Positions 37,302 to 48,762 of a stretch of DNA of 64,000 bases are shown here, piece by piece. Origin of the DNA: Notoacmeibacter sp. (GTDB lineage: Bacteria > Pseudomonadota > Alphaproteobacteria > Rhizobiales > Rhizobiaceae). The notes beneath the pieces were generated by a model. It was not told the DNA's origin, made no database searches, and saw only the letters and a list, made by a program, of their open reading frames with translations. Numbering within the stretch: position 1 is the first letter of the stretch; every line of letters begins with the position of its first letter. The DNA lies in contig JAIOIW010000069.1 of NCBI GenBank assembly GCA_019912385.1, positions 31,596-95,595 of the forward strand, written 5' to 3'. Position numbers and translations under genes: made by a program.

Positions 37302-38237
37302 GTCCCCTTCCGTGAGCTGCGGCAATGCCGCGGTGATCTTCTTGCGCAGTTCCTTGCGCACCGGGGCGGTCGCAGCCAGAACCTGCTCGATCTTGAGGAA
37401 GTCGAGAACGCGGAATTTCGCCACCGGCGGGCGCAGGACAATGTCCGGCGAATGGGCATGCAGTTTCATGGCGATGATCGACTGCATCATCAGTTGTGAC
37501 GCGCCGAACATCAGATCGATGGCTGACGGTGCCTTGCCGTCTATTTCCTGCGGAGATCCGACAACATCGACCGCGATGACGAGATCGACCGATTTGCCGA
37601 ACACGTCGAAGGGCACAGGATTGTAGATGCCGCCGTCGATTAACGTGAGGCCTTCGCGTTTCACCGGGCGGAAGAGCGCCGGGATGGCCGCCGAGGCGCC
37701 GAGCGCCGATATCAGTTCGCCCTTGCTGAAGACATGCGACTTGTGGCCGAAAAAGTCGGTCGCGGTCACCTTCAACGGGATTTCGAGGTCGGAGAAATTA
37801 TGGGGGAAGTGATCAGGCAGGAAAGCCTTGATGATCTTCTCGACATTGAACTGGGAGACGCGGAATCCGCCGGACACCAGATCGTTGAAGCTCGACGGGC
37901 GTGCCCGCCAGATGCGCGCGACCGCCTGGGCCCTGTCCGACAGCACGGTCATGGCATGCTCGTGAATCTCGTCGCCGGTCATGCCGGCCGCCATTGCCGC
38001 GCCCATGATCGCGCCGATCGACGAGCCGGAGATCGCCGTTGGGCGGATGCCCAGGGCATCCAGCTCGCGGATAACGTGAATATGCGCCAGTCCCCGGGCG
38101 CCGCCGCCGCCGAAGGCGACGCCGATCCTGGGCAATCCGGACACCGGCTCGCGCCTGCGCGGGGCCGCGGGCACGGCCTGCTTTTTACTGGCCTCTGCGG
38201 CCGCCTTCCGCTTTCTTGCCCGCGCCCTCGTGATCAT
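37296..38237 (-). CDS. Patatin-like phospholipase
   Basis: The 313-residue protein contains the patatin elements: a Gly-rich oxyanion loop (AFGGGGARGLAHI), the nucleophile elbow GSSIG and the catalytic DGG triad member in LIDGGIYNPVP. An Arg/Lys/Ala-rich N-terminal tail precedes the domain. These enzymes release fatty acids from phospholipids. The ATG at 38237 begins right after the stop of the M16 gene, so it is probably the last gene of that operon. Confidence 0.92.
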   Translation of the reverse strand: MITRARARKRKAAAEASKKQAVPAAPRRREPVSGLPRIGVAFGGGGARGLAHIHVIRELDALGIRPTAISGSSIGAIMGAAMAAGMTGDEIHEHAMTVLSDRAQAVARIWRARPSSFNDLVSGGFRVSQFNVEKIIKAFLPDHFPHNFSDLEIPLKVTATDFFGHKSHVFSKGELISALGASAAIPALFRPVKREGLTLIDGGIYNPVPFDVFGKSVDLVIAVDVVGSPQEIDGKAPSAIDLMFGASQLMMQSIIAMKLHAHSPDIVLRPPVAKFRVLDFLKIEQVLAATAPVRKELRKKITAALPQLTEGDS

Positions 38238-38241
38238 CCCT

Positions 38242-39594
38242 TTACCTCGTCCCCGGCTTGCCCGCATCGGGCCCGACCAGCATGATACCGGGCTTGACCG
38301 ACAGCAGCGCACGGGCCTGGGCGCGTACTTCATCAAGTGTGACGGCATTGATCAGCGCCTCGCGGCGTTCGATGTAGTCGATGCCCAGATCCTCCATCTG
38401 GAGGCCGAGCAGGGTGGCCGCGATCGCGCTTGAGCTGTCGAGATTGGAGATCGCATAGGCGCCGATGATATAGCGTTTCGCATCGGCCAGTTCGCCGGCC
38501 CCGGGTCCTTCGGCGGCCATGCGCGCGATAACGTCATGGATAACGGCGATCGTTTCGCCGGCGCGTTCGGCCTGGGTCGATGTGCCGATGAACAGGCTTG
38601 CGGAGTGATCCCGCGAAACCAGGTAGGATCCGATCCCGTAGACCAGTCCGCGCTTCTCGCGCACTTCGTCGAACAGGCGCGACGAAAACGTGCCGCCACC
38701 CAGTATGTGGTTCATGACATAGGCGGCGAAGAACTCGGGCGCCTTGCGCGCGACACCTGGATAGGCCATGCGGATCGACGTTTGCGGAAGGTCGTAGGCG
38801 ACGTGCAACGTTTCGCCGAGCCTCGGCGCGATGTCGCCAACCGGCGCGATGTCGGGTTGCTCGCGCAGCGCCCCGAACACCTTGTCCAGGATCGGTTTCA
38901 GCGATTCGGCGTCGATTGCGCCGACAACGGCCACATGCAGGTTGGCGCGGGCGAAAAGCGCGGCATGGGCGGCGCGCAGGTCTTCCGGAGCGACCGCGCG
39001 CACCGATTGTTCGGTCCCCTCCGTAACCCGTCCGTAGGGGTGGTCCCCGTAGATCATGTGCTTCCATGCCTTGTCGGCGATGGCGCCAGGGTCGCGCTCC
39101 GACGCCTTGATCGAACTGATGATTTGCGCGCGGATGCGTTCGACCGGGCCGGGATCGAACCGCGGTTCGTTGACCGCGAGGCGGAGCAGCTCGAAGGCCT
39201 CGTCCCTGCGCTCCGCCAGCATGCGCATCGATCCTTCGAGCGAATCGGCGCTGGCCGTGAAGCGCATTTCCGCGCCGACATCGTCGAGCCGCTCCTGAAA
39301 GGTATCGCTGTCAAGCGGGCCGGCACCTTCGTCGAAAAGGCCGGTCATGAGGTTGACCAGCCCTTCCTTTCCTTGCGGGTCCTGCGAGGTCCCGCCGGTG
39401 AACGCGAAGCGGATGGCCACGATCGGCACCGCGTAGTCCTCGACAAGCCAGGCTGTGACGCCGCGCGCGGAGGTCACGGACTGGATGTTCGTGGTTGCCG
39501 AAGCCGGTCCTGCGGCAAGCGCCGCCGCCAATAGCCATACGACGAGGGCGACGAGGCGCAGCGCGCGCTGCGGTATCGAATACCGGGCGATCAT
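38242..39594 (-). CDS. M16 family peptidase-like protein, non-catalytic subunit
   Basis: The 450-residue protein has a signal peptide (ending AGPASA) and the M16 fold, but at the position of the zinc motif HxxEH it has [12 protein letters not shown], so no zinc site. The C-terminal half keeps the R...Y region ([12 protein letters not shown]) that the partner needs. This matches the inactive partner of two-chain M16B enzymes. Its ATG overlaps the stop of the catalytic gene. Confidence 0.91.
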   Translation of the reverse strand: MIARYSIPQRALRLVALVVWLLAAALAAGPASATTNIQSVTSARGVTAWLVEDYAVPIVAIRFAFTGGTSQDPQGKEGLVNLMTGLFDEGAGPLDSDTFQERLDDVGAEMRFTASADSLEGSMRMLAERRDEAFELLRLAVNEPRFDPGPVERIRAQIISSIKASERDPGAIADKAWKHMIYGDHPYGRVTEGTEQSVRAVAPEDLRAAHAALFARANLHVAVVGAIDAESLKPILDKVFGALREQPDIAPVGDIAPRLGETLHVAYDLPQTSIRMAYPGVARKAPEFFAAYVMNHILGGGTFSSRLFDEVREKRGLVYGIGSYLVSRDHSASLFIGTSTQAERAGETIAVIHDVIARMAAEGPGAGELADAKRYIIGAYAISNLDSSSAIAATLLGLQMEDLGIDYIERREALINAVTLDEVRAQARALLSVKPGIMLVGPDAGKPGTR

Positions 39595-40982
39595 CGTACA
39601 CCATCCTTGTCTGCGTCGCCTTTCGGCAGAAGATAGCCGGTGACCACGATGTCCTGCGAAAGGTATTTGCGTGCCACGGCCTGGACGGCGTCGGCCGTGA
39701 CGGCGCGGATTCGGTCCGGCCATTCCTCGATGTCCTTGAGCATGCCGCCCGACGCCAGCGTCGATCCGTAGATACGGGCCATGCCCGACTGGTCGTCGCG
39801 GGCGAAAATCAGGCTCTTGAGAAAGCGGTATTTCGCCTTTTCCAGTTCGCTTTCCGTCACGCCGCTCGCCGCGATCTGCGCGATCTGCGCCCTCGCCGCG
39901 CGCTCGACTTCCTCAAGCGAAGCCGTGCCGCGCGGAGAACCATAAACGGTGAAGCGGCTGTCGTCGTAGGAAGTGCCCATATACCAGGCGCCAGCGGATG
40001 CGGCGATGCCGTCCTTGACGATCAGTTCCTGGTAGATCCGGCTCCGCGTCCCGCCGCCGAGGACTTCGGCGAGCAGGTCGAGCGCTTCGGCTTCGCCGGG
40101 CGCCGCCGTACGGTATGACGGAACGACCCATGCCATCTGGAAGCTCGGGACCGTGACCCGCGGATCGCTCAGCGTCACGGTGCGGCTGGTGTCGTGCACC
40201 GGCTCCTGCGGCCGGTTCCGCGGCGGCAGGTCGGGGCCGCGCGGAACCTTGCCGTATGTTGCCTCGGCCAGTTCCCTCACCTGGTTCACGGTGACATCGC
40301 CGGCCACGACGAGCACCGCGTTGTTGGGTGCATAGTACCGCGTGTAGAACGCGACCGCGTCATCGCGATTCAGTTGCCTAATCTCCCTCATCCAGCCGAT
40401 GACCGGGATGCGATAGGGGTGGTTCTGATAGAGCGTGGCGTCCAGTTCCTCGCCCAGCAGCGCATCCGGATCATTGTCGATGCGCGAGCTGCGTTCCTCG
40501 ATGATGACGTCGCGCTCGGGGCCGATGACATCGTCGGTGAGGACGAGATTGCGCATGCGGTCCGCCTCGAACGCCATCATCGTGCCCAGTGCATCGGGCG
40601 CAACCTTTTGATAATACGCCGTGTAATCGTCCGAGGTGAAGGCGTTCTCTTCGCCGCCGATCTCGGCGACCGCGCGCGAAAACTCTCCGGCGGCGTGGTT
40701 GGATGTTCCCTTGAACATCAGATGCTCGAAAAAATGGGCAATGCCCGATTTGCCGGGCGGTTCGTCGGCACTGCCCACCTTGTACCAGAGCATGTGGGTG
40801 ACCACCGGCGCGCGGTGGTCGGGAATCACCACCACCTGCAGGCCATTGGCAAGCGCGAAGCTCTCGACCTTGGCGGCCTGGAAATCCTGGCGCGCGGTCG
40901 CCGCGACGCTAGCAAGCAACAGCACCATGAAGGCTGCGAGAAGAGCTCCGATATGGGGGCGGCGGGCGCCATGAACGGTCAT
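39591..40982 (-). CDS. M16 family zinc peptidase, catalytic subunit
   Basis: The 463-residue protein has a signal peptide (about 1-30) and the inverted zinc motif His83-Phe-Phe-Glu86-His87, with the downstream glutamate region ([17 protein letters not shown]). M16B enzymes of this kind work in the periplasm as a pair with the adjacent non-catalytic chain. The ATG at 40982 was chosen at the signal peptide start; an unsupported frame runs further. The unit rluB-rsmD-M16-M16-patatin is on one strand. Confidence 0.94.
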   Translation of the reverse strand: MTVHGARRPHIGALLAAFMVLLLASVAATARQDFQAAKVESFALANGLQVVVIPDHRAPVVTHMLWYKVGSADEPPGKSGIAHFFEHLMFKGTSNHAAGEFSRAVAEIGGEENAFTSDDYTAYYQKVAPDALGTMMAFEADRMRNLVLTDDVIGPERDVIIEERSSRIDNDPDALLGEELDATLYQNHPYRIPVIGWMREIRQLNRDDAVAFYTRYYAPNNAVLVVAGDVTVNQVRELAEATYGKVPRGPDLPPRNRPQEPVHDTSRTVTLSDPRVTVPSFQMAWVVPSYRTAAPGEAEALDLLAEVLGGGTRSRIYQELIVKDGIAASAGAWYMGTSYDDSRFTVYGSPRGTASLEEVERAARAQIAQIAASGVTESELEKAKYRFLKSLIFARDDQSGMARIYGSTLASGGMLKDIEEWPDRIRAVTADAVQAVARKYLSQDIVVTGYLLPKGDADKDGVR

Positions 40983-41097
40983 CCGGGTAAATTCCTCAGC
41001 ATGCTGGACAGGGAAAATATAGGACGGCGGTCTCGTCACGGAAACCGGCCGCCACAAAAAACCGTTTTCCGGCGGGCCGATAGACGATGCCGCGTGC

Positions 41098-41658
41098 TCA
41101 GATCGCGGTGTATCTGATGAAACGCATGATCGTGTCGCCCCAGCGGCGCTCGTCTTCCAGCGTGAAACCCGTCCCCGCATCGAAAGGCGCCGAAGCGGCT
41201 TCCTCGACCACGCACAGCGCACCGGGCCTGAGCCAGCCGCCCGACTGCGCCGATTGCAGCGCCCGCTCGCCAAGCCCCTTGCCATAGGGCGGATCGGCCA
41301 GCAGAAGGTCGAACGGCATCATGGTTCCGATATCGCCGAGCCGCGTTGCATCGCGTCGGAAGATGCGGGCCCGCCCCTGAAGCCCGAGCGCCTCGATATT
41401 GGTCCGAAGCAGGCCGCGGCCTTCCGCCGATTGTTCCACGAACAGCGCGAAGGCGGCGCCGCGTGACAGCGCTTCCAGGCCAAGCGCCCCGGTGCCGGCG
41501 AACAGGTCGAGGATCCGCGTGCCATCAAGGCAATCGCCATGGGAATGGCCAAGGATGTTGAATAGCGCCTCGCGCGTGCGGTCTGTCGTCGGGCGGATCG
41601 CATCCGATTTCGGTCCCGCGAGTACCCGTCCGCGCAATGCGCCTCCGACGATCCGCAC
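41098..41658 (-). CDS. rsmD: 16S rRNA (guanine966-N2)-methyltransferase RsmD
   Basis: RsmD methylates G966 of 16S rRNA. The 186-residue protein begins [11 protein letters not shown], the family start, has the SAM site [18 protein letters not shown] and the catalytic DPPY in [10 protein letters not shown]. It starts 3 bases after the rluB stop. A gap of 115 bases separates it from the M16 gene. Confidence 0.96.
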   Translation of the reverse strand: MRIVGGALRGRVLAGPKSDAIRPTTDRTREALFNILGHSHGDCLDGTRILDLFAGTGALGLEALSRGAAFALFVEQSAEGRGLLRTNIEALGLQGRARIFRRDATRLGDIGTMMPFDLLLADPPYGKGLGERALQSAQSGGWLRPGALCVVEEAASAPFDAGTGFTLEDERRWGDTIMRFIRYTAI

Positions 41659-41661
41659 GGA

Positions 41662-43101
41662 CTATCGGCCTTTCGGTCCGTTGCGCGGCCGGTCGCCATG
41701 GGGCTTGCGCGGGCCGGCCGGGCGTTTCGGCCCGCCGTCGTTTCCGGGCCGCCTGTCGGCGGGCCTTGCGGATCTTTGGCCGGTTTTTGCGCTCGGCGCA
41801 CCTTCGCGCGGCGGCCGTGGGCCCCGGTTTTCACCGGGTTCGGCCTGCGATTTGCGCCCGCGCGGATGTTCCGCGCCACCTGCCGCCTTGCGCGCGGCGG
41901 CCTTGGCCGCTTTTGCCGCCTGGACAGGGCCTTTCGGCTTGGCGCCGGGCGCGATCCAGACATGGGCGGCGCCGGGTTGGCGTTGTTTCTTGTCGTCCGG
42001 CGCCCCCTTCTTGCCGTGCGGCTTGCCGCCTCGGGGCGCAAAAGGCCGTTCCCTGGGCTCGCGCCCCTCTTCGGAATCGCCGCCACGCCTGGAAACGCGT
42101 TCTGGCCGCCGGGTCTGCAGTCTGGAAAGCGCATCGGCGCGCCGCTCGGAAGCCTCGCGCCGGCGGTTCTGCGGTTCCTTGTGTTCCGCTTCCGTCTCGT
42201 CCCGCACAACCGGGGCATTGGAGAACGGGTTGACGACCGGCGCATCGAAATCGGCGCCGGCCTCCTCGATCAGCCGCTCGCCGAGTTGGTCGCGAAGCGC
42301 CCGGCCACGGATCTCGCGCACGGCGCCGGTTTCCAGGTCGCCGATCTGAAACGGGCCGTAGGACAGCCTGATGAGCCGCGTGACCTCGAGGCCCAGCGCG
42401 CCGAGAACGTTCTTGACCTCGCGGTTCTTGCCCTCGCGCAGCGCCAGCGTCAGCCAGGCATTGGAACCCTGCTCGCGATCGAGCGTCGCTTCGATTGCCC
42501 CGTAGAGGACGCCGTCCACGGCAATGCCGTTTTTAAGATCTTCCAGCGCCGCGGTGTCGACCTTGCCGTGAACGCGCACGCGGTAGCGCCTGAGCCAGCC
42601 GGTGGAGGGGAGCTCGAGCAGCCGTGCAAGGCCGCCGTCATTGGTGAGCAACAGCAGACCTTCGGTATTGATGTCGAGCCGGCCGATGGTGACGACCCGC
42701 GGTATGTCCTGCGGCAATACATCGAAGACCGTACGGCGGCCTTCCGGATCGCGGTTCGTGGTCACGACGCCCGCCGGCTTGTTGAAAAGCCAAAGCCGTG
42801 TGCGCTCGACCCGCGGGATCGGCTTGCCGTCGACGGTGATCTGGTCGCCGGGCGAAACCTTGAAGGCTGGCGTGTCGAGCACCTTGCCGTTCACGGCGAC
42901 GCGACCGGCCATGACCATCGTCTCGGATTCGCGCCTGGAGGCGACGCCGGCGCGCGCGAGGTGCTTGGCGATCCGCTCGGCCCCGGCCGGGCCATTCTCC
43001 GCTTCTCCGTCAGTGCTCGCGGCTTTGCCGCCGGCCTTGCCGGAGGGGCGGGTTTTGCGGCTGTCGTTCCGCTTCGCTTTTTTCTCGTCGTTGGTTGTCA
43101 T
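41662..43101 (-). CDS. rluB: RluB-type rRNA pseudouridine synthase with long basic tail
   Basis: Pseudouridine synthases of this group modify 23S rRNA. The 479-residue protein has an S4 RNA-binding domain ([22 protein letters not shown]) at about 40-90 and the catalytic [18 protein letters not shown] with the active Asp. Residues about 315-479 form a low-complexity tail rich in Arg, Lys, Pro and Gly, so the protein is much longer than the E. coli homologue. The exact target base (RluB, RluE or RluF-like) is not settled. It is divergent from tadA. Confidence 0.9.
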   Translation of the reverse strand: MTTNDEKKAKRNDSRKTRPSGKAGGKAASTDGEAENGPAGAERIAKHLARAGVASRRESETMVMAGRVAVNGKVLDTPAFKVSPGDQITVDGKPIPRVERTRLWLFNKPAGVVTTNRDPEGRRTVFDVLPQDIPRVVTIGRLDINTEGLLLLTNDGGLARLLELPSTGWLRRYRVRVHGKVDTAALEDLKNGIAVDGVLYGAIEATLDREQGSNAWLTLALREGKNREVKNVLGALGLEVTRLIRLSYGPFQIGDLETGAVREIRGRALRDQLGERLIEEAGADFDAPVVNPFSNAPVVRDETEAEHKEPQNRRREASERRADALSRLQTRRPERVSRRGGDSEEGREPRERPFAPRGGKPHGKKGAPDDKKQRQPGAAHVWIAPGAKPKGPVQAAKAAKAAARKAAGGAEHPRGRKSQAEPGENRGPRPPREGAPSAKTGQRSARPADRRPGNDGGPKRPAGPRKPHGDRPRNGPKGR

Positions 43102-43164
43102 CTGGTCATTCTCTTGCCTGGCGGCTACCTAACAGTTCCACGGAACCGTTGCGAGTGGAAAACG

Positions 43165-43629
43165 ATGGACAGGAAACCGAGCGGAAGGTCCGACCCGATG
43201 GGCGAGGCGCTGGCCGAGGCCCGCGCGGCCGGGCAGCGCGGTGAGGTGCCGGTTGGCGCGGTTGTCGTGCTCGACGGCGTGATCGTCGCCAGGGCGGGAA
43301 ACCGCACCCGCGAGTTAAACGATCCGACCGCCCATGCCGAGATGCTTGCCATTCGCCGGGCGGCCCGCGAACTCGCCGCCGAGCGGTTGTCGAACGCCGA
43401 CCTCTATGTCACGCTCGAGCCGTGCTGCATGTGCGCCGGCGCGATTTCGTTCGCACGCCTTAGGCGCGTCTACTTCGGCGCCGAGGACCCCAAGGGCGGC
43501 GCAGTGGTCAACGGCGTCCGGTTCTTTTCGGCGCCGACCTGCCACCATGCACCGGATATCTATCCGGGTATCGGCGAACGCGAGGCCGCGAAGCTGCTGA
43601 AGGATTTTTTTCGGGAACGGCGTGGATGA
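43165..43629 (+). CDS. tadA: tRNA-specific adenosine deaminase TadA
   Basis: TadA converts the wobble adenosine 34 to inosine in tRNA-Arg. The product is 154 residues with the zinc site His-Ala-Glu in TAHAEMLAI and PCCMC in LEPCCMCAGAI. The ATG at 43165 is used; 43198 (with GGAAGG upstream) is a second candidate. It is divergent from rluB and converges on the lipoprotein gene. Confidence 0.95.
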   Translation: MDRKPSGRSDPMGEALAEARAAGQRGEVPVGAVVVLDGVIVARAGNRTRELNDPTAHAEMLAIRRAARELAAERLSNADLYVTLEPCCMCAGAISFARLRRVYFGAEDPKGGAVVNGVRFFSAPTCHHAPDIYPGIGEREAAKLLKDFFRERRG

Positions 43630-43642
43630 TGCGCCGGCTTCG

Positions 43643-44344
43643 TCACAACCAGGGAACGAGGTCGCGCCAGCTCGTATTGCCCGATTTCTTGCGCGATTCG
43701 GCACGCAACCGGCGTTGCTTCTTTTCTTCCGGCTCGCCCAGTTCGCCGACGGGCGCGGATTCCACGGGAACGCGATACTCCGTCGGCGGTTCGCTCAGGT
43801 AACGGCGCTCGGTGGGGTTTCCCTGTTGCGAAATCGCCTTGCGCTTGCGGTACTCCTCCTGGGCCTTGGAGTTCTCGACAGGCTGGTTGAAGGCGTAGCC
43901 GGGGCCTTCGAGCATGGCCGCCGAGGTGATCTTCGGCGCGTCCGGGTCGGTCTCGCCGGTGCGGATATCCGGGCGGAAATTTGTTTCATCGCGGTTCTTT
44001 GTGGCTTCGGCACGAAGCCGGGCACGCCGCTCTTCGGGAGATTCCGGCCATTGCGAGCTTCCTGCGGAAGCCGTGACGATATCATCCTGCGGCTCCGGCA
44101 AGGCCGAACCGTCGGCCACTTTGACAAGTTCCGGGCGCGGTTTGTAGTCGATGCGCGGCTTCGCCTTCGGCGCGATCGCAATCAGGCCCGTGACGTCTTC
44201 GAGGAGTTGCTTGTCGGAAGAGACACCCGTGCCGTAGGTCGGCGAACCGCCCAGGCATCCCGACAGCAGCGCGCCGGCCGTCAGGACGGCGGAAACAACG
44301 CCGATACGAGCAGCGCCTCTTGAACTCACAGCATTTCCGCGCAA
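43643..44344 (-). CDS. Putative lipoprotein of unknown function
   Basis: I do not recognise this gene. A signal with lipobox Leu-Ser-Gly-Cys30 (ALLSGCLGG) indicates a lipoprotein. The rest (about 200 residues) is hydrophilic, rich in Pro, Glu and Arg, and looks largely unstructured. The start is uncertain: TTG 44344 with GGAG upstream gives a short signal; GTG 44329 is an alternative. It follows ileS by 182 bases and ends 13 bases from tadA in convergent orientation. Confidence 0.65.
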   Translation of the reverse strand: MRGNAVSSRGAARIGVVSAVLTAGALLSGCLGGSPTYGTGVSSDKQLLEDVTGLIAIAPKAKPRIDYKPRPELVKVADGSALPEPQDDIVTASAGSSQWPESPEERRARLRAEATKNRDETNFRPDIRTGETDPDAPKITSAAMLEGPGYAFNQPVENSKAQEEYRKRKAISQQGNPTERRYLSEPPTEYRVPVESAPVGELGEPEEKKQRRLRAESRKKSGNTSWRDLVPWL

Positions 44345-44526
44345 ACCCACCACTCCTGCGTTGCAAACGGTCCCCGGTAGCACGGTTTCGCCACCTCGCG
44401 CTCTCGTGGACCGACAATCGGGCGACAAGATGACGACGCCAGACCCGCGACCTTTTATCCCAATCGCGCCCGCTGGGCAACGACGGCGTCGTCGCGTCAC
44501 CGCGCAGCGTTAACGGGGCACCCTTG

Positions 44527-47487
44527 TCAGATACGCCCCAACGCCTTCAGTTCCTTGAGCGCGGCGGCATCGCGCGCCGAGACGTCCGGGAAGGCCGTGT
44601 CGGCTCCGACATCGTCCGTTACCCGCCACGAACGGGCGCATTTGGTGCCTTTGGCGCGCGCAAACACCACCGCCACGCCCTTGACCTCGTCGAGCGCGAA
44701 GGCGCCGGCGGGCGGTTCCTTGTCCGAAAGCGCGATGGCCGAAGTGATGCAGATCTCCGCCATGTCGAGATCGTCCACCGCGTCGCGCAGCGCCGGATCG
44801 GTGATGTGCACGAAGGGCGCCGCCTCCAGCGACGAGCCGATGGTCTTTTCCTTGCGCTCGATCTCCAGCGCGCCGGTGACGACGCGGCGCACCCGGCGCA
44901 CCTTCTGCCACTTCGCGGCCAGCGCCTTGTCGGCCCATTCGCCGGGCACCTTCGGAAACTGCTCCAGATGCACCGAGACGGCGTCCTTCTTCAGGTCCAG
45001 CCAGGCTTCCTCGGTTGTGAACGGCAGCATCGGCGCCAGCCACTTGACCACGCAGTCGAACAGCGTGCGCACGACCTGCAGAGCCGCCTTGCGCCGGGTG
45101 CTCGACGGCGCGTCGCAGTACAGCGCATCCTTGCGGATGTCGAAATAGAAGGCCGACAGGTCGATGACCATGAAGTCGATCAGCGTGCGCGCGATGCGCT
45201 TGAAGTCGAAATTGTCGTAGCCCTCGTTCACGACCGCGTCGATTTCGGTCAGCCGGTGAAGGATGAAGCGCTCCAGTTCCGGCATGTCGGCGAACGCGAC
45301 CTCCTCGCTTTCGTCATGGGCAAGCGTGCCCAGCATCCAGCGGATCGTGTTGCGCATCTTGCGGTAGGCGTCGATGTTGGTCTGGATGATGTGCTTGCCG
45401 AGGCGCTGGTCTTCCCAATAGTCGGTGGTCATCACCCACAGGCGCAATATGTCGGCGCCGGACTCGTTCATCACGTCCTGCGGGAACACCTGGTTGCCGA
45501 GCGACTTCGACATCTTGCGGCCGTCCTCGGCCATGGTGAAGCCGTGCGTGATGACCGTATCGTAGGGCGCGCGGCCGCGTGTGCCGCAGCTTTCCAGAAG
45601 CGATGAATGGAACCAGCCGCGATGCTGGTCGGAGCCTTCCAGATAGACGTCCGCCGGCCATTTCAGGTCCGGGCGGTCTTCCAGCGTGAAGGCGTGGGTT
45701 GAACCGGAGTCGAACCACACATCGAGGATGTCCGTGACCATGGTCCAGGGCTCGCTGGCCTTCTCGCCGAGGAACCGCTCCCTGGCGCCCTCGGCAAACC
45801 AGGCGTCGGCGCCTTCTTTCTCGAAGGCTTCAAGGATGCGCGCGTTGACCGCCTCGTCCTTCAGCACCTCGCCCTTGTCGTTGGCGAAGACGCAGATCGG
45901 CACGCCCCAGGCGCGCTGGCGCGACAACACCCAGTCGGGACGGTCCTCGATCATCGCGCGCAAGCGGGTCTGGCCGGCGGCCGGAACGAAGCGCGTGCCG
46001 TCGATCGCCTTGAGCGCGCGCGCGCGCAGCGTCGTGCCGTCGCCGAGTTCCTTGTCCATGTGGACGAACCATTGCGGCGTGTTGCGGAAGATCACCGGCT
46101 TCTTGGAGCGCCAGCTATGCGGGTAGGTGTGCCTCAGCCGCCCGCGCGCAAACAGCATGTCGGCGGCGATCAGCGCCTCGATGACTGCCTTGTTGGCATC
46201 ACCCTTCTTGCCCTTGTCGTCGATCACGCGCGCAGCCCCGCCCTCGCGGTCCGGCCCGAAGCCCGGCGCATCGGCGGTGAAGAAGCCGGCGTCGTCGACG
46301 GTAAACGGGATCGTGGTTGCGATCTCGCAGGCCTCCAGGTGGCGCGAATGCTGCATCCAGACGTCGAAATCCTCGCGGCCATGGCCAGGCGCGGTGTGCA
46401 CGAAGCCGGTACCGGCGTCGTCGGTCACGTGTTCGCCCGGCAGCAGCGGCACGAGGAACTCGTAGCCGCCGCCAAGGCCCTTGAGGGGGTGGTGGCAGGT
46501 GATGGCGGCAAGTTCGTCCGCTGTCACGTCGCACAACCTCTCGAAGCCCAGTTTGGCCTTATCGAAGCTCTCTTCAGCCAGCGCATCGGCAAAGATCAGC
46601 TTTTCGCCAGGCTGCGGCCCGAAATCGTTATCGGCCGAAGTGACTTCGTAGAGGCCGTAGCTGATGCGCGGCGAAAACGAAATCGCCCGGTTGCCGGGGA
46701 TGGTCCAAGGCGTCGTCGTCCAGATGACTACGGCACTTCCGCGAAGCGCTCTTCCTCGTTCATTGCCTGTCTCTTCGGCATCTTCGGGCCAATAGGCGAC
46801 CGTCGACGTAACCACCGGAAACTTCACCCAGATCGTGTCGGACTCGTAATCCTGGTACTCGACCTCGGCCTCGGCCAGCGCGGTGCGTTCGACAACGCTC
46901 CACATCACCGGCTTGGAGCCGCGGTAGAGTTGGCCGGACATGGCGAATTTCAGCAGTTCGCCGGCGATCCGCGCCTCGGCGTGGAAATTCATCGTCGTGT
47001 ACGGATTCTCGAAGTCGCCGGCGATACCGAGTCGCTTGAACTCCTCCGACTGCACGGCGATCCAGTGGGTCGCGAAGTCGCGGCATTCGCGGCGGAACTC
47101 GTTGACCGGCACCTCGTCCTTGTTCTTGCCCTTGGCGCGGTATTGCTCCTCGATCTTCCATTCGATTGGCAGGCCGTGGCAGTCCCAGCCCGGCACGTAA
47201 TTGGAATCGTATCCGCGCATCTGGAACGAGCGCGTGATGACGTCTTTCAGCACCTTGTTGAGTGCATGCCCGATATGGATGTTGCCGTTGGCATAGGGCG
47301 GGCCGTCGTGGAGCACATAAAGCGGCCGGCCGGCGGCATCCTCGCGCAGCTTGCGGTAGAGGTCGATCTCCTCCCAGCGGGCGACGATCTCCGGCTCCTT
47401 CTTCGGCAGGCCGGCGCGCATCGGAAAATCGGTCTGCGGCAGGTAGAGCGTCTTGGAATAGTCGAGCTTGTCGGCGGTGTCGGTCAT
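44527..47487 (-). CDS. ileS: Isoleucyl-tRNA synthetase
   Basis: IleS charges tRNA-Ile and edits misactivated valine. The 986-residue protein shows the class I HIGH motif ([16 protein letters not shown]), the editing-domain region with [10 protein letters not shown], and KMSKS in [13 protein letters not shown]. The ATG at 47487 is used; 47502 is possible. No T-box-like leader was noticed. The 257 bases to ribF hold no gene I can support. The gene order HAD phosphatase-ribF-ileS is seen in other rhizobia. Confidence 0.97.
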   Translation of the reverse strand: MTDTADKLDYSKTLYLPQTDFPMRAGLPKKEPEIVARWEEIDLYRKLREDAAGRPLYVLHDGPPYANGNIHIGHALNKVLKDVITRSFQMRGYDSNYVPGWDCHGLPIEWKIEEQYRAKGKNKDEVPVNEFRRECRDFATHWIAVQSEEFKRLGIAGDFENPYTTMNFHAEARIAGELLKFAMSGQLYRGSKPVMWSVVERTALAEAEVEYQDYESDTIWVKFPVVTSTVAYWPEDAEETGNERGRALRGSAVVIWTTTPWTIPGNRAISFSPRISYGLYEVTSADNDFGPQPGEKLIFADALAEESFDKAKLGFERLCDVTADELAAITCHHPLKGLGGGYEFLVPLLPGEHVTDDAGTGFVHTAPGHGREDFDVWMQHSRHLEACEIATTIPFTVDDAGFFTADAPGFGPDREGGAARVIDDKGKKGDANKAVIEALIAADMLFARGRLRHTYPHSWRSKKPVIFRNTPQWFVHMDKELGDGTTLRARALKAIDGTRFVPAAGQTRLRAMIEDRPDWVLSRQRAWGVPICVFANDKGEVLKDEAVNARILEAFEKEGADAWFAEGARERFLGEKASEPWTMVTDILDVWFDSGSTHAFTLEDRPDLKWPADVYLEGSDQHRGWFHSSLLESCGTRGRAPYDTVITHGFTMAEDGRKMSKSLGNQVFPQDVMNESGADILRLWVMTTDYWEDQRLGKHIIQTNIDAYRKMRNTIRWMLGTLAHDESEEVAFADMPELERFILHRLTEIDAVVNEGYDNFDFKRIARTLIDFMVIDLSAFYFDIRKDALYCDAPSSTRRKAALQVVRTLFDCVVKWLAPMLPFTTEEAWLDLKKDAVSVHLEQFPKVPGEWADKALAAKWQKVRRVRRVVTGALEIERKEKTIGSSLEAAPFVHITDPALRDAVDDLDMAEICITSAIALSDKEPPAGAFALDEVKGVAVVFARAKGTKCARSWRVTDDVGADTAFPDVSARDAAALKELKALGRI

Positions 47488-47759
47488 TGTCTCGTCAATC
47501 ATGAGGGCCGCGTGACTGCGGCGCTGTGCTGGAAATATCGTGTGACTGCGCGCGCCGTTCGGCGCGCGGGGCAGATCCCGGACCTTCCCGCGCCTCAGGC
47601 GGCGGAAAAGGCCGGGCCGGTAATTCGTATGGACCAGAAGCGGCACAGCAGGTTCATGGCCGGGCTTTTAGCAACAAGGCCGCCCGGAATAAAGCCGGAT
47701 TTCGTTCGCGCGTGGCTTGACACGGATCTGCCGCCCGGCCGGGTGGGCTTGGAACGCGC

Positions 47760-48752
47760 CTAGGCGCTGAAATTGATCGCCGCGTCGAGCCGCGAAAGCG
47801 GCGTGACGCCGGAGAGCAGCGCGCGCGCTTCCGCCTCGTCGCGTTTCATTTGCGCGACCAGGGCGTCGAGCCCGTCGAATTTCTCCTCGCCGCGCAGGAA
47901 GCCGAAAAAGGAGATGCCGCAGGTTTCGCCGTACAGAATGTCGTCGAAATCGAACACGAAGGTTTCCAGCAATGGCGCACCGTCGTCATCGACGGTGGGC
48001 CTTCGGCCGAAGCTTGCCACGCCGTCATGGAGAGAACCGTCGGCGCGGCGCAGCCGCACCGCGTAGATGCCGTGCCGCAAGCCGGTCTCCTGCGGCAGGA
48101 TCATGTTGGCGGTCGGGAAACCGAGCGTGCGCCCGAGTTTCTTGCCGCCCGTTACCGGCGCGTCGATGGTGTAGCGGTACCCAAGCAGGCCCGCGGCGCC
48201 CGCGACCGCTCCTTCGCCGAGCAGTGAGCGCACGCCGCTGGAGGACACGATCTGGCCGCCTTCGCCGCGAAACGCTTCGACCAGCGTGACGTCGAAGCCG
48301 TCGCGCAAGCCCGCCTCGGCGAGGAATTGCGGATTGCCCCGCCGCTGGTGGCCGAAATGGAAGTCATGGCCGGTGACCGCATGGGCGATGCCGAGCGCAT
48401 CCTTGAGGATGTCGTCGATGAAGCGGTTCGGCTCGAGTGCCGCGAAGGCGCGCGTGAACGGCTGCTCGACGACCGCGTCGAAACTAAGCGCCTCCAGCAG
48501 GCGGGCGCGCAGCGGCGCGGGCGTGAGCCGGAAGACCGGTTGGTCCGGGCTGAACACGCTGCGCGGATGCGGCTCGAAAGTAAGCACCAGCGCCGGGTAT
48601 CCGCCTGTCCGTGCCATTTCCAGCGCCATCTCCAGCACGGCCTGGTGGCCTCGATGCACGCCGTCGAAATTCCCGATGGCGACGACCCCGCCTCGCAGCT
48701 GTGACGGCAGGTCGGCGGGGTTGCCAAAACGTTCGATCGGCTTGCGCATCAT
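47760..48752 (-). CDS. ribF: Bifunctional riboflavin kinase/FAD synthetase RibF
   Basis: RibF makes FMN from riboflavin and then FAD. The 330-residue protein has the N-terminal adenylyltransferase part (AIGNFDGVHRGHQ) and the C-terminal riboflavin kinase part with GFPTANM. It lies 10 bases after the HAD gene and upstream of ileS, all on the minus strand. Confidence 0.96.
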   Translation of the reverse strand: MMRKPIERFGNPADLPSQLRGGVVAIGNFDGVHRGHQAVLEMALEMARTGGYPALVLTFEPHPRSVFSPDQPVFRLTPAPLRARLLEALSFDAVVEQPFTRAFAALEPNRFIDDILKDALGIAHAVTGHDFHFGHQRRGNPQFLAEAGLRDGFDVTLVEAFRGEGGQIVSSSGVRSLLGEGAVAGAAGLLGYRYTIDAPVTGGKKLGRTLGFPTANMILPQETGLRHGIYAVRLRRADGSLHDGVASFGRRPTVDDDGAPLLETFVFDFDDILYGETCGISFFGFLRGEEKFDGLDALVAQMKRDEAEARALLSGVTPLSRLDAAINFSA

Positions 48753-48762
48753 CCTGCTCGTC

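Noticed and set aside
41698..43164. Long upstream extension of the tadA frame
   Set aside because: It runs antisense through the low-complexity rluB tail; the TadA family starts near 43165.
47503..47759. Possible small gene or leader between ribF and ileS
   Set aside because: Open frames here are short, Arg-rich and without ribosome sites; no T-box or riboswitch pattern seen.
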